Below the pieces are notes generated by a model, which was not told the DNA's origin, did no database searches, and worked only from the letters and a program-made list of their open reading frames with translations. 64,000 bases of DNA from Candidatus Tectimicrobiota bacterium (GTDB lineage: Bacteria; Tectomicrobia; Entotheonellia; Entotheonellales; Entotheonellaceae). This document shows positions 36,240 to 45,406 of the stretch, in pieces. Positions within the stretch are counted from its first letter, which is position 1, and every line of letters begins with the position of its first letter. The translations under genes and the position numbers were made by a program. The DNA is taken from the NCBI GenBank assembly GCA_026005175.1, contig BPKO01000001.1, forward strand, positions 1-64,000. The letters run 5' to 3'.

Positions 36240-38894
36240 TCACCACGGCACCGGCAGCACCAGGGGCTGCCCGCGGCGGTCATCACAGCGAAGAGTCCCG
36301 GTGCGCCGGCCGTACTCAACCAGGGCGCGCAGCAGCTCCAGGTCGCGGCGGCACCGCTGCACCACGCGTGCCGTCTCGCCGGCCCGCAGCCAGGCAACGG
36401 CCGCGCGGCCGTCCTCGGGCCGCTCGATTCCCAGGGTGGCAGCCACCAGCCGCCCCAGGGCAGGCCGAAAGCCCAGGCAGCGCGCCGCTTCCTCGAGCAA
36501 GGCAAGCGTGGGCAGGGTGGCCAGCGAAAAGTCGGTATAGGGCTGGAGCACCCGGTAGTCGAAGTCCCGGGGATTGGCCCCCACCACGCACTCGGCCTGG
36601 CGCAGGCTGGCAATCAGCGCTGCCACCGTCTCTTCAGTATAGCACCGGTACTGCCCGTCGCGCGCATCGTACGTCACGGCCACGCCTAGCCCCAGCCGGT
36701 GGGCGTGCTGCCAGCCGCCCACTTCGTCGGCGCGGCGTTGCGTGCTCAGGCAAAGATAGAGGAAAGCGGGCTCCGGCTCGCTGGGCGGTGTGGCCACGCT
36801 GGCCAGCGGCGGCACCACCTCGCCCAGCAGGCGCTCGAGCAGCGCGGCGCCTTCGCGGCGCGGCAGGGGCAGGCCGCTGCTGCAAGCATCGCAGGCCACC
36901 GCCTCCAGACAGCGCGGGCAGCCGTGCGGGCAGTCGCACAGGTGCAGCAGCTGCAAGGCAAGGCGCAGGAGGCGAGTGCGGGCGCCGTACACGGCAGCGG
37001 CGCTGCCGTTGCCTCCGGCGGTGGCATCGGCAAGGAGCAGCCTCTTCTCCCCGGAAGGCTCGGTAAAGAGGCCGCCGCGCACCTCGGTGCCCACCAGGGC
37101 CAGGGGCAGGACCAAGAGCAGGGCGTGCAGCACGGCGTGCAGGGCGGCGCGGTGGGAAGGAAGCGCCTCTGGCAGCTCCAGCCACACCCCGCGGGTCAAG
37201 AGGGTGCGGGAGCGCGCCGGCAGCGGGTGCAGGCTGCGGCGCGCCGGCAGGCGGTGTTCGTAAGCGACCAGCGTTTCCGCATAGTGCAGCGTACCGTAAG
37301 CCAGCCAGCCCGCCCCGCAGTGCTGGCGGGCCACCGGCTGCCGCTCGGTGACGGTGGCGCGCACCACGCTACGGGTCGGAGGGGCAGCGGGTGCCGGGCG
37401 CACCCGCAAGCGGCGCGCGCTTGCCGCTTCGACCCGCACCGGCCCCTCGCGGGTAAGAAGCACGGCGCCGGGAAAGCCGGCGCGGAAGGCCTGCGCCGCG
37501 GTGAGCTGCGCCAGCGGGCGGCCGGTGGCGCTGTCTACCACCTCCACCGGCGGTTCGTAGTGGGCCAGGCTGAAGCGAGGCGGCGGCCGCTTTTGGGCCT
37601 GTTGCGGCGGCCCTGGGGGGAGCTCGGCGAGGGCGCAGTGGCGGTGCTGCTGGAACACCTGGGGATGGGCCGGGGCCAGCACGAGCTCCTGCGGCCAGGC
37701 GTCCTGATAGACCTCGGGGTAGCGCAGGAGATAGCGCTCGAGCGGCGTGGCGTCCTGCACCACCAGGGTGCTCAGGGTGGGCAGGCCGCTGCTGGCCAGC
37801 GCCGCCAGGTCCTCGTGCAGGCGCAGCAGGGAATCGGGAAGGCCCAGGCACCCCAGGCTGGGCACCGCAAGGGGGCGCAAGGCGGCCAGCGGCACCTCGT
37901 GGGGCAAGAACAGGGCCACCGCCTGGCGCTGCAGCAGCCGCTGCTCGGCGGCATGGTAAGCCTCCCGGCTCGCCCCTGCCGGCAGCGCCAGCAGCGGCAA
38001 GCCCAGGCGCTCGAGCGCGGGCCCCAGCGTCGCCGGCCCCTGGAGCAAAAGCGGCACCCCCAGCTCGCGGTGGCGGTCCAGGAGCTGGCGGCAGACGGCC
38101 AGCGGGTCGCCGCCGGCCTGCAGGAGCAGGCGGTGCTGCGCTTGCCGCTCTACCGGTTCGCCCGCCACCAGGGCACAGGGCGCGCCCAGCAAGGTGCGGG
38201 CCACGTGGGCCGCGTTGGCCAGGGGGGCGGTGGTCAGCAGAACGTGTGGCTGCCCCCCGTAGTGGCAGGCGAGGCGTTGCAGGCGCTGCAGCAGGTGGGC
38301 CAGATGCGCCCCCGGGGCGCCACCGTAGGCGTGCACGTCGCTTACCACCACGCAGCGCAATCCGGCAAAGAACGCCGGCCAGCGGGCGTGGCCGGCCAGC
38401 AGGCAGGCGTGCAGTCCCTGTGGCGTGGCGAGCACTAGGGGCGGCAGTGCCTGCGGCGGCTTGTCTTCACCGCCAAGCAGCGAGGCGGCCAGGCACACCT
38501 CTGGCGGCAGCCGCTCGTTCCAGGCCAGCAGCGTGGCCAGCTGGCGCTGTCCTTGCAGCGCGTCGGGCACCACCAGCAGAGCGTGGGCCGCCGCCTGGCC
38601 TGCGCAGGCCAGCAGCAGCGCCAGCAGCCGCAGCACGCCGCGGCCACTGCCGGCCGGGGCCGCCAGGCACACCGGCGTGCCGCGGTGGAGCAGCGCCAGG
38701 GCCTGCGCTTGGTGCGCGGCCAGCTGCGTGATCCCCTGCGCGTGCAGCGCGGCGCGCAGCCAGGGAGGGAAGGTGGCGGGCAGCGCCTGCCGGGGAGCGG
38801 CGTGCGGAGGCGCGACGAGGGCCGAAGCCACCGCCGTGCCGGCAGGGGGCCGGTGGGTCAGCTCGGCAAACAGCGCCGCCAGGGGGGAAGTCAT
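36240..38894 (-). CDS. MrfA/Hrq1-type helicase-nuclease fusion with lost catalytic motifs
   Basis: 884 residues. Layout matches bacterial DEAD/H helicases with a C-terminal zinc (DUF1998/MZB) domain: CDCPHGCPRCLEAVACDACSS near residue 650-670. An RNase H-like exonuclease domain from ~710 to the end follows (RADEVGGWQHAHRLGLGVAV, VVGANPRDFDYRVLQPY, RDLELLRALVEYG). But Walker A reads APAGSGRGV (79-87) instead of GSGKT, Walker B reads VVSDVHAYGG instead of DEVH, the arginine-finger GRAGR block is missing, and the exonuclease DxE reads CLS. A preserved fold with dead active sites is inferred. Overlaps the sbcC stop as ATGA. Confidence 0.8.
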   Translation of the reverse strand: MTSPLAALFAELTHRPPAGTAVASALVAPPHAAPRQALPATFPPWLRAALHAQGITQLAAHQAQALALLHRGTPVCLAAPAGSGRGVLRLLALLLACAGQAAAHALLVVPDALQGQRQLATLLAWNERLPPEVCLAASLLGGEDKPPQALPPLVLATPQGLHACLLAGHARWPAFFAGLRCVVVSDVHAYGGAPGAHLAHLLQRLQRLACHYGGQPHVLLTTAPLANAAHVARTLLGAPCALVAGEPVERQAQHRLLLQAGGDPLAVCRQLLDRHRELGVPLLLQGPATLGPALERLGLPLLALPAGASREAYHAAEQRLLQRQAVALFLPHEVPLAALRPLAVPSLGCLGLPDSLLRLHEDLAALASSGLPTLSTLVVQDATPLERYLLRYPEVYQDAWPQELVLAPAHPQVFQQHRHCALAELPPGPPQQAQKRPPPRFSLAHYEPPVEVVDSATGRPLAQLTAAQAFRAGFPGAVLLTREGPVRVEAASARRLRVRPAPAAPPTRSVVRATVTERQPVARQHCGAGWLAYGTLHYAETLVAYEHRLPARRSLHPLPARSRTLLTRGVWLELPEALPSHRAALHAVLHALLLVLPLALVGTEVRGGLFTEPSGEKRLLLADATAGGNGSAAAVYGARTRLLRLALQLLHLCDCPHGCPRCLEAVACDACSSGLPLPRREGAALLERLLGEVVPPLASVATPPSEPEPAFLYLCLSTQRRADEVGGWQHAHRLGLGVAVTYDARDGQYRCYTEETVAALIASLRQAECVVGANPRDFDYRVLQPYTDFSLATLPTLALLEEAARCLGFRPALGRLVAATLGIERPEDGRAAVAWLRAGETARVVQRCRRDLELLRALVEYGRRTGTLRCDDRRGQPLVLPVPW

Positions 38895-41800
38895 GACAGC
38901 ACCTGGTAGAACGAACCGCGCAGCGGGTCCTTTTTCACCTCGATGTGGGTGGCAAAGGCATTTTTGAGGTCGCGCAGGTGGGTGATGATGATGATTTTGG
39001 CAAAGTCGTCCTGGATGGCCTTGATCACTTCCAGCAGGCGCTCGAGCCCCTGGCTGTCCTGGGTGCCAAAACCCTCATCGATCACCAGGGTACGCAGGCG
39101 GGCGCCGGCGCGCCGGGCCAGCAGCTTGGAGAGGGCAATGCGCAGGGCAAAATTGATGCGAAACGCCTCGCCGCCGGAAAACAGCTCGTAGTGACGCGTG
39201 CCCAGGGCGTCGCTGATTTTGATGTCCAGGGTTTCGATGACGCTGCCGCTGCGCGTGTCGCGCTGGGTTTCTAGCGTCAGGTGCATGGCGTTGTCGGTGA
39301 TGCGGGCCAGGATGCGGTTGGCTTCGTCTTCCAGCTCCGGCAGGGCGTTTTCGATGATCAGCGCCTGGATGCCGTTTTTGCTAAAGATCTGCGCCAGGTC
39401 CCCGTAGAGGGCGCGTTCGGTCACCAGCTGGGTGCGCTGGGCTTGCCGTTCTTCGAGTTCTGCCTCGCGCTGCAGGCAGTCCTCGTAGCGCGACTGCAGG
39501 CGGCCCAGGGCCAGGCGCGCCTCGCCCTCGCGGGCGCGCAGGTTGGCTAGCTGCGCTGCCGTCTGCGTCAGCGCGGCCTCCGTCTGGTGCAAGTCGGCAA
39601 GGACCGAGGCGTGCTGCTGCGCCTCGGCGGCCAGCGCCTGCAGCTCCGCTTCCCAGCGCTGCTGCGTTGCCTCCAGCCGCTCAAGGGCGAGGCGTTCGGC
39701 CTGCAGCTGCTGGCGGGCCAGCTCCAGGGTGGCGTACTGCTGGGCTGCGGGCTGCAGCGCCTGCAGGCGCTGGCGCAGGGCCTGGTACGCGGCGGGGTCG
39801 AACTGCAGCTGGGCCAGGCGCTGCTGCACGGCATGCAGCTCGGCGCGCTCGGCCTCGGCAAACTGCTGCGTGCCCAGCGCCTGCTCGAGGCGCGCTGCCT
39901 GCTGCGCCAGCGCCTGCAGCTGCGCCTGCAGCTCGGCCACCTCGGTGCGCGCCTGCTCGAGGCGGGCGTACTGCACTTCGGCCTCGGCCAGCCGCTGCAG
40001 GTCGCGGCGCAGCGCCTGGTGGGCTGTCGGGTCGTAGGCGAGGCCCTCCAGCTCGGCGGTCAGCTGCTGCAGCGCCGCCAGCTCTTCGGCAGCGTAGCTG
40101 CCCGAGGCGAGCTGGGCGTCGAGCTCTTGCAGCTGCGCCATGAGGGCGGCCAGGGCCTGGCGGGCCTGGCGGGCTTCCTCCAGGCGCGTTTGCACCAGGG
40201 CGTACTGCTGCTCCAGTTCGGCGCGCTGCTCTAACTTCTGCTCGAGCTGCTTGTACTCTAGGCGCAGCGCCTGGCGCTGCTGCTGCAAGCGCTGCGCCTC
40301 GTGCTCGAGCTCTTCGATGCGCCGCTGGCGCTGGGCGATTTCCTGGGCCAGCTTGCGCAGCACGCGCTGGCGCTCGGCGTCGGTGAGGGCCTTTTCGCAC
40401 AGCGGGCAGTGCGCGCCAGCCTGGTCGAGCAGCCGGCGCGTGGTGTGCTGCTGCCGCACCTCTTCTTGCAGCGTGGCCAGGGCTTGCGGGATGCTCTGCT
40501 CGATTTGCACTTTGAGCGTCACCCCGGTGGCGCGCACTTCGTCAAGGCGCTGCTTCGTGCGTTCTGCTTCTTGCAGCTCGGCCTGCAAGGCGCGCAGGCG
40601 CTCCTCCCAGGTAGCCAGGCTGGCCTCCTTCTGCTGCCACTCCTGCTGGCGGTCGAGCAGCGAGCGCTGCTGCAGCTCCAGGGCGTGCCGCTTCTGCTGC
40701 AGGCGCTGCTCCACCTCGCGGCGGCGCTGCTCCAGTACGTAGCGGCGCTGCAGCGTCTGGGCCAGCTCGGCCTCGCGCTGCCGCAGCTGCTGCAGCTGCT
40801 GGTAAGCCGCTTCGATGCGGGGGGCGGCCTGCAGGGTTTGCTGGCAGGTCTCAAGGCGCACCGCCACTTCCTGCCGGCGCTGCTGCACGCCGTGCAGCTC
40901 CAGCTCCAGGCGCTGGGCGGCTGCGGCAATGGCCTGCTGCAGGCGTGCCGCTTCCTGCTGCAGGGCGGCATGGGTTTCGGCCAGGGCGTGGTACTGGTGC
41001 TCCTGGGCTTGCAGGGCCTGGAGCTCCTCGTAAGCGGCGGTAATGGCCGCCTCCTGCTTGACGATGGCTTCAAAATCGGCGAGGCGGCGGGCATGCTGGG
41101 CCTTCTGGCGCGCGGCCTCCTGCAGTTCTCGCTGCAGCTGCTGCTGGCGCCGCGCCAGCTCGTCGGCGCGCTGGTGCTGCAGGCGCAGGGTGCTGGCGCG
41201 CTGGGTGAGCGCCTCGTGGTGCGCCTGGGTAGCCTGCAGCTCGGCCTGCAGCTGGGCCAGGGTTTCCTGCTGGGCAGCGAGCGCCGCGGCCAGTTCTTCC
41301 TTGCGGGCCACCGCCTGGCGCAGCTCTTCGAGGCGCTGGTCGAGGGCCTGCACTTGCTGGTCGAGGGCGCCGCGGTGCATTTTGGCCCGCGCTTCCAGGG
41401 CATCGAACACCGACAGGCCGAGGATGTCGGCCAGGATGCGCTTGCGTTCGGCCGGCCGCCGGGTGGTGAACTCGTCGGCGCGCCCTTGCAGCACGAACAC
41501 CGAGTTGATGAACGTCTCGTAGTTCATGCGCAGCAGCTGGGTGATTTTGGCCTCGGTGTCGCGGATGCTGCTGCCGCTTAAGGCCCGCCACTGGCCGCTG
41601 TGGCGGTCGAAGCCCTGCAGCTCCAGGGACGACAGGCCGCTGCGCGGGCGCAGGCTGCGCTTGCGCAGCACGCGGTAGCGCTCGTCCTCGAGCTCAAATT
41701 CGAACTCCACCTCGGCCTCTTCCTGCCCCAGGCGCACCACGTCGTCGAGGTTTTTGGCGCGCGTCTGCCCCCACAGGGCCCAGGTGATGGCGTCGAGCAG

Positions 41801-41923
41801 GGCGGACTTGCCGTGGCCGTTGTCGCCGGTGAGGCACACGGCGCTGAACTGCGAGAAGTCCAGCGGCGGCACGTCTTCGCCGTAGCTCATGAAGTTGCGC
41901 AGGCGCAGGCGCACGGGGATCAC
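38891..41923 (-). CDS. sbcC: SbcC/Rad50-like ATPase
   Basis: 1010 residues from GTG 41923. N-terminal Walker A LTGDNGHGKSALLDAITWAL at 31-50, a long coiled coil rich in Gln, Ala, Leu and Glu (~180-800) with a zinc hook CPLC near the middle, and C-terminal signature FSGGEAFRINFALRIALSKL with Walker B RTLVIDEGFGTQD. Forms the Mre11-Rad50 (SbcDC) DNA-end processing complex with the preceding gene, whose TGA overlaps this GTG (GTGA). VFVLQGRADEFT is the Q-loop region. Active-site motifs intact. Confidence 0.95.
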   Translation of the reverse strand: MIPVRLRLRNFMSYGEDVPPLDFSQFSAVCLTGDNGHGKSALLDAITWALWGQTRAKNLDDVVRLGQEEAEVEFEFELEDERYRVLRKRSLRPRSGLSSLELQGFDRHSGQWRALSGSSIRDTEAKITQLLRMNYETFINSVFVLQGRADEFTTRRPAERKRILADILGLSVFDALEARAKMHRGALDQQVQALDQRLEELRQAVARKEELAAALAAQQETLAQLQAELQATQAHHEALTQRASTLRLQHQRADELARRQQQLQRELQEAARQKAQHARRLADFEAIVKQEAAITAAYEELQALQAQEHQYHALAETHAALQQEAARLQQAIAAAAQRLELELHGVQQRRQEVAVRLETCQQTLQAAPRIEAAYQQLQQLRQREAELAQTLQRRYVLEQRRREVEQRLQQKRHALELQQRSLLDRQQEWQQKEASLATWEERLRALQAELQEAERTKQRLDEVRATGVTLKVQIEQSIPQALATLQEEVRQQHTTRRLLDQAGAHCPLCEKALTDAERQRVLRKLAQEIAQRQRRIEELEHEAQRLQQQRQALRLEYKQLEQKLEQRAELEQQYALVQTRLEEARQARQALAALMAQLQELDAQLASGSYAAEELAALQQLTAELEGLAYDPTAHQALRRDLQRLAEAEVQYARLEQARTEVAELQAQLQALAQQAARLEQALGTQQFAEAERAELHAVQQRLAQLQFDPAAYQALRQRLQALQPAAQQYATLELARQQLQAERLALERLEATQQRWEAELQALAAEAQQHASVLADLHQTEAALTQTAAQLANLRAREGEARLALGRLQSRYEDCLQREAELEERQAQRTQLVTERALYGDLAQIFSKNGIQALIIENALPELEDEANRILARITDNAMHLTLETQRDTRSGSVIETLDIKISDALGTRHYELFSGGEAFRINFALRIALSKLLARRAGARLRTLVIDEGFGTQDSQGLERLLEVIKAIQDDFAKIIIITHLRDLKNAFATHIEVKKDPLRGSFYQVLS

Positions 41924-43155
41924 AGCGCCAGCTCCTCTGCGAGCTCCTGAAGCAGCTGCTGGGCGCGCGCCAGCAGCGCCTGCTGCCGCGGCGCGTACTG
42001 CGGGTGGTGGCGCAGGTAGCGCTCCAGCGCTTCCAGGGGTCCCAAGGCCTCGGTCAGCTGGGCGTCGCGGGTGCGCGGCGCGGCTTTGACCTCCTCCTTG
42101 ACGATCCCTGCCACCAGGTAGGCGGCGTGCAGCCGCTCGCGCAGCCGCCGCTCGTCGATGGCGGCGCTCTGCTCGGGGGTGACGGTGAGGAGGACGCGCA
42201 CCACGGCGCCGGTGATGTCGCGCCGGGCCAGTTCCTGCTCCAGCAGCGCCAGGGGATCGCCCTGGCGGGCATCCAGGCGCAGGGTGACAAAGGGGCGGGC
42301 CGGGGTGGGCACGAAGGTGTAAGTGGTGTGGCCTTTTTCCACCTCGGCCCACACGAAGCCCTTTTCTTCGTGCTCCTCGCCAAAGTCGATGCGCTCGAGG
42401 CTGCCGGCATAGACCACCGGCGGCTGCCCGCCGGGGTTGAGGTCCTGGTGGCGGTGGATGTGTCCCAGCGCCACGTAGTCCCAGACAGGGTTGGTGAGGG
42501 CGCTTAAAGGGAGGATGGGGTCGTGGCCGACCAGCATGATGCTTTGCTCGGAGCTGAGCACGGCGCCCATGACGCTGCCGTGCACGGTGAGGATGGCGGG
42601 CAGCGCCGGGTTGACTTGCTCTGCCAGCCAGCGCAGCATTTCTTCTCCCTTTTCCACCAGCAGGCGGTTGACTTCCTCAAGGGGCAGGTCCTTGTACTGC
42701 TCGCGCGACAGCAGGAAGCTGCGCGTCAGGTAAGGCAGGCCAGCCACCTGCACGGGCCCTGCCGGGGTGTCGAGCCGGTGCAGGACCGGCTTGCTGATCA
42801 CCGTCACCCCGGGCAGCTCCAGGGTATCGAAGATCTCCACCGCGTTGGCCTTGCCCAGGGTGTTGGGCAGGTCGTGGTTGCCCACCAGGATCACTACCGG
42901 CACGCGCGCCTCCACCAGGCGCCGCACGCAGCGGGCGAACTCGCGCTGCCAGGAGGGGTCGGGTTCGCGGTGCTTGTAGATGTCGCCGGCAAACAGCGCC
43001 AGGTGCACGCCGTGCTCGAGGGCGTAGTCGATGGCGTAGTGGGTCGAGCGGGCAAAGTCGAGCAGGCGCCGGTTGAGGCCGCTTGCCGGGTCGAGGCGCC
43101 CGTAATTTTCCATGCCAAAGTGGAGGTCGGCCAGGTGCAGCAGCCGTACCCCCAT
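41920..43155 (-). CDS. sbcD: SbcD/Mre11-like nuclease
   Basis: 411 residues. Metallophosphoesterase motifs are all kept: LLHLADLHFG (D, H), ALFAGDIYKHREPD (D), VVILVGNHDLPN (N, H), LTVHGS (H) and VALGHIHRHQ (H, H). Mn-dependent 3'-5' exo/endonuclease that resects DNA ends with Rad50/SbcC. Three nt after the HerA gene. The C-terminal half has the capping domain and a helical Rad50-binding end. Confidence 0.94.
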   Translation of the reverse strand: MGVRLLHLADLHFGMENYGRLDPASGLNRRLLDFARSTHYAIDYALEHGVHLALFAGDIYKHREPDPSWQREFARCVRRLVEARVPVVILVGNHDLPNTLGKANAVEIFDTLELPGVTVISKPVLHRLDTPAGPVQVAGLPYLTRSFLLSREQYKDLPLEEVNRLLVEKGEEMLRWLAEQVNPALPAILTVHGSVMGAVLSSEQSIMLVGHDPILPLSALTNPVWDYVALGHIHRHQDLNPGGQPPVVYAGSLERIDFGEEHEEKGFVWAEVEKGHTTYTFVPTPARPFVTLRLDARQGDPLALLEQELARRDITGAVVRVLLTVTPEQSAAIDERRLRERLHAAYLVAGIVKEEVKAAPRTRDAQLTEALGPLEALERYLRHHPQYAPRQQALLARAQQLLQELAEELAL

Positions 43156-43158
43156 GAC

Positions 43159-44799
43159 TTAGCCCTCCCCGAAGAGGTCGGCGATGTTGGCCTGTGCCTT
43201 GCGGGCCAGCTCCTTGCCTTCCACGTAGCCCAGCGCGGCGTAAAACGCCGGGTCGTAATCGCGGGTGCGGATTACGACCGGCATGGGCACGGCGTGGCCC
43301 ATGAGCAGGGCCTGCTGCTTGGAGTCGAGGCTGGCCAGCACGCTGCGCAGCCAGCTGGCGTTGCTCACCCCGGTGAGCACGGCGTTGATGTCTTTTTCGT
43401 CGTTGAGCAGCGAGGTGATGCGCGTGCCAATCTGCGACATGATCTCGTCGTCGATGCTTGAGGGGCGCTGGTCGACGATGAGCAGGGAAACGAAGTACTT
43501 GCGCATTTCGCGGGCGATGGTGCCGAAAATCGTCTGGCGCGCCGCCACCGGGTTGAGGAACTTGTGCGCTTCCTCGATGGTGATGATCAGCTGCTTGGGC
43601 TTGTCCTGGGGGCGGCCGCTGGCCAAGTACTTCTCGGTCTTCATCACGTAGAGGTCGTGGATGCGGCGCGTCAGAATATTGGCCACCAGCATGTAGCAGA
43701 GGAAGCTGCTCTGCTGCCCGAACTCGAGCACGACGTGCACGCCGCGGTCTAGGCACTCCATGATCTTGTAGACGGCGTCCTCGCTCACCTGCTCGCGCAG
43801 GAAGTCGAACTTCTCCAGGCGCTTGAGCTTGCGGTGCAGCGCCGCGATCGATTCGGGGTGGGCGCCGATGTCGGCGGCAAAGTCCTTAAGGTCTTTGGGC
43901 TCCTGCCGCAGCAGGGTGGAGAGCCAGTCGCGGCCGTAGCGGTTGACGATGAGGTAAGCCGACTCCACCGCCGTGGGGTTGAGGTTGAGCTCGTCGGCCA
44001 GCGGGGCGATGTCTTCCACGGTGATCTGGTTGTAGGGAATGTGCACGGTAAAGTCGCTCTGTACGCCGCGCCGCCGCGCCGACTCCGGGTCGAGGGTGAA
44101 AATGGCCACCTTGCTGCCAAAGAGCTGCTTGAGCCCTTTGACAAAGCCGCCTTGCCCGGGGCCAGACTCCTGTGTTGCCTGCCAGCCGTACTCGCTGTGC
44201 ATGTCGAAGACGAGGTTGACGGCGCGGTTCTTGTGGATGAGGCCGGCCAGCACGAGGCGGGTGAGAAACGTCTTGCCGGTGCCGGTCTTGCCGAAGATGC
44301 CGTTGCTGCGCTCGATGAAGCTCTCCAGGTCGATGCAGATGGGGGTTTCCATGTCCAGGGGGCGGCCGATGTGGAAGTAGCGGGGGTGGCGCGCCTCGCT
44401 GCCGAAGATGCGGTTGACGTCTTCCTCGTCGGCCTCGCACACCACCGAGAAGTGCACCGGGATGGTCTTCACCAGGTGCGGCTCGCCACTGCTTTCGTCT
44501 TTGTCCATCATCAGCAGCGGCCGCAAGCAGACGGTGCCGTAGGTGGCGGTGCCGTGCAGCACCTGGCGCATGAGCTCTTCTTCCTCCCCCGGCGGGTCGG
44601 CCAGCACCTGCGGGTTGGTGGTGTCCAGGCGCACGTCGGTGACCATGCAGAAAAAGCGGCTCTTTTCGCCTTCGATGACCACGAACTTGCCGGCGCGTAC
44701 GTCCTCGACCGAGTACCACTCGTCGAGCTTCATTTCCAGCCCGCCGATGAGCGAGCCGTTGACGACCACACCCACCCGTCGTCTCCCTTTGTACAGCAT
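43159..44799 (-). CDS. herA: HerA-type DNA translocase ATPase (first copy, next to Mre11)
   Basis: About 546 residues from ATG 44799; GTG 44805 is in frame two codons earlier. The N-terminal ~110 residues form a HAS-barrel-like region (VGVVVNGSLIGGLEMKLD). FtsK/HerA RecA-fold core: Walker A GIFGKTGTGKTFLTRLVLAG near residue 165-185, Walker B LIITIEEAHKFLNP, LLIVDQRPSSID (sensor-like) and ISLLNDE-like TSLLNDEKDIN. Hexameric ATPase that in archaea works with NurA and Mre11-Rad50 in end resection. Directly upstream of sbcD here, which supports the same role. Confidence 0.92.
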   Translation of the reverse strand: MLYKGRRRVGVVVNGSLIGGLEMKLDEWYSVEDVRAGKFVVIEGEKSRFFCMVTDVRLDTTNPQVLADPPGEEEELMRQVLHGTATYGTVCLRPLLMMDKDESSGEPHLVKTIPVHFSVVCEADEEDVNRIFGSEARHPRYFHIGRPLDMETPICIDLESFIERSNGIFGKTGTGKTFLTRLVLAGLIHKNRAVNLVFDMHSEYGWQATQESGPGQGGFVKGLKQLFGSKVAIFTLDPESARRRGVQSDFTVHIPYNQITVEDIAPLADELNLNPTAVESAYLIVNRYGRDWLSTLLRQEPKDLKDFAADIGAHPESIAALHRKLKRLEKFDFLREQVSEDAVYKIMECLDRGVHVVLEFGQQSSFLCYMLVANILTRRIHDLYVMKTEKYLASGRPQDKPKQLIITIEEAHKFLNPVAARQTIFGTIAREMRKYFVSLLIVDQRPSSIDDEIMSQIGTRITSLLNDEKDINAVLTGVSNASWLRSVLASLDSKQQALLMGHAVPMPVVIRTRDYDPAFYAALGYVEGKELARKAQANIADLFGEG

Positions 44800-44823
44800 G
44801 CTCACGACCCCCTTGGCAAGCGA

Positions 44824-45402
44824 TTAGGATTCCTGGATGCGATGGAGGATCGACGCCAGCATTTCGTAATCGTCGCCGATCAGCTTGACCAGCGCCTTGC
44901 CGGCCTGCACCAGGAAGCTGCGCTCCCCCTGGCGTACGGCATAGGCGGCACGGATGGCGGCGGCGATGAGTTCGTCGCGTGGGGCTTTTTCCACGCTCAG
45001 CAGAAAGCGCAGGAACCAAAAGCGCGCCGTCAGGCGCCGCACTTCCATGGGATGGCAGACGTAGACGAAGCTGTGCAGCCGCGGCGGCTGCGGCGGCAGG
45101 TAGTGGCGGATGCTGCCGTTGCTTTCGTAGCCGATGATCACCGCTTCAAACTTGGTCTTTAGCAGCTCGAAGATCTGGGGCTGCTCGTCGCGCAGCTCCT
45201 GCTCCGAGCGGTGGTAGGCAATGGCCAGCCGGTTGGGCTCCAGGCTGTGGGTGTAGGCGTTAAAGACCACGCCGTAGATGGGCTCGCGCGCTTTGACTTT
45301 GATGAAGCTTCCAAAAGGGGGAGACTGGTGCAGCAGCGTGCTTTCGGCAATGAATTCCGTGTTGCTGCTGCCGATCACCTCGCCAACTTCCTCGTCGTAC
45401 AT
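44824..45402 (-). CDS. Stand-alone HAS-barrel protein
   Basis: 192 residues. The first ~110 residues look like a HAS barrel (HerA/ATP-synthase barrel): GEVIGSSNTEFIAES, PPFGSFIKVKA, IYGVVFNAYTHSLEPNR. A helical tail with VRRLTARFWFLRFLLSV and LVQAGKALVKLIGDDYEML follows. No enzyme motif is visible. Between nurA (4 nt) and herA (24 nt), so likely an accessory subunit of the HerA-NurA machine, perhaps capping the hexamer. Assignment of the barrel is from recall of the family pattern and should be tested by profile search. Confidence 0.7.
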   Translation of the reverse strand: MYDEEVGEVIGSSNTEFIAESTLLHQSPPFGSFIKVKAREPIYGVVFNAYTHSLEPNRLAIAYHRSEQELRDEQPQIFELLKTKFEAVIIGYESNGSIRHYLPPQPPRLHSFVYVCHPMEVRRLTARFWFLRFLLSVEKAPRDELIAAAIRAAYAVRQGERSFLVQAGKALVKLIGDDYEMLASILHRIQES

Positions 45403-45406
45403 CCCT

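Noticed and set aside
36230-36613. N-terminal extension of the PolX frame by ~128 codons
   Set aside because: It lies antisense-like within the helicase coding region and has no PolX likeness; ATG 36229 begins the conserved helix-hairpin-helix domain.
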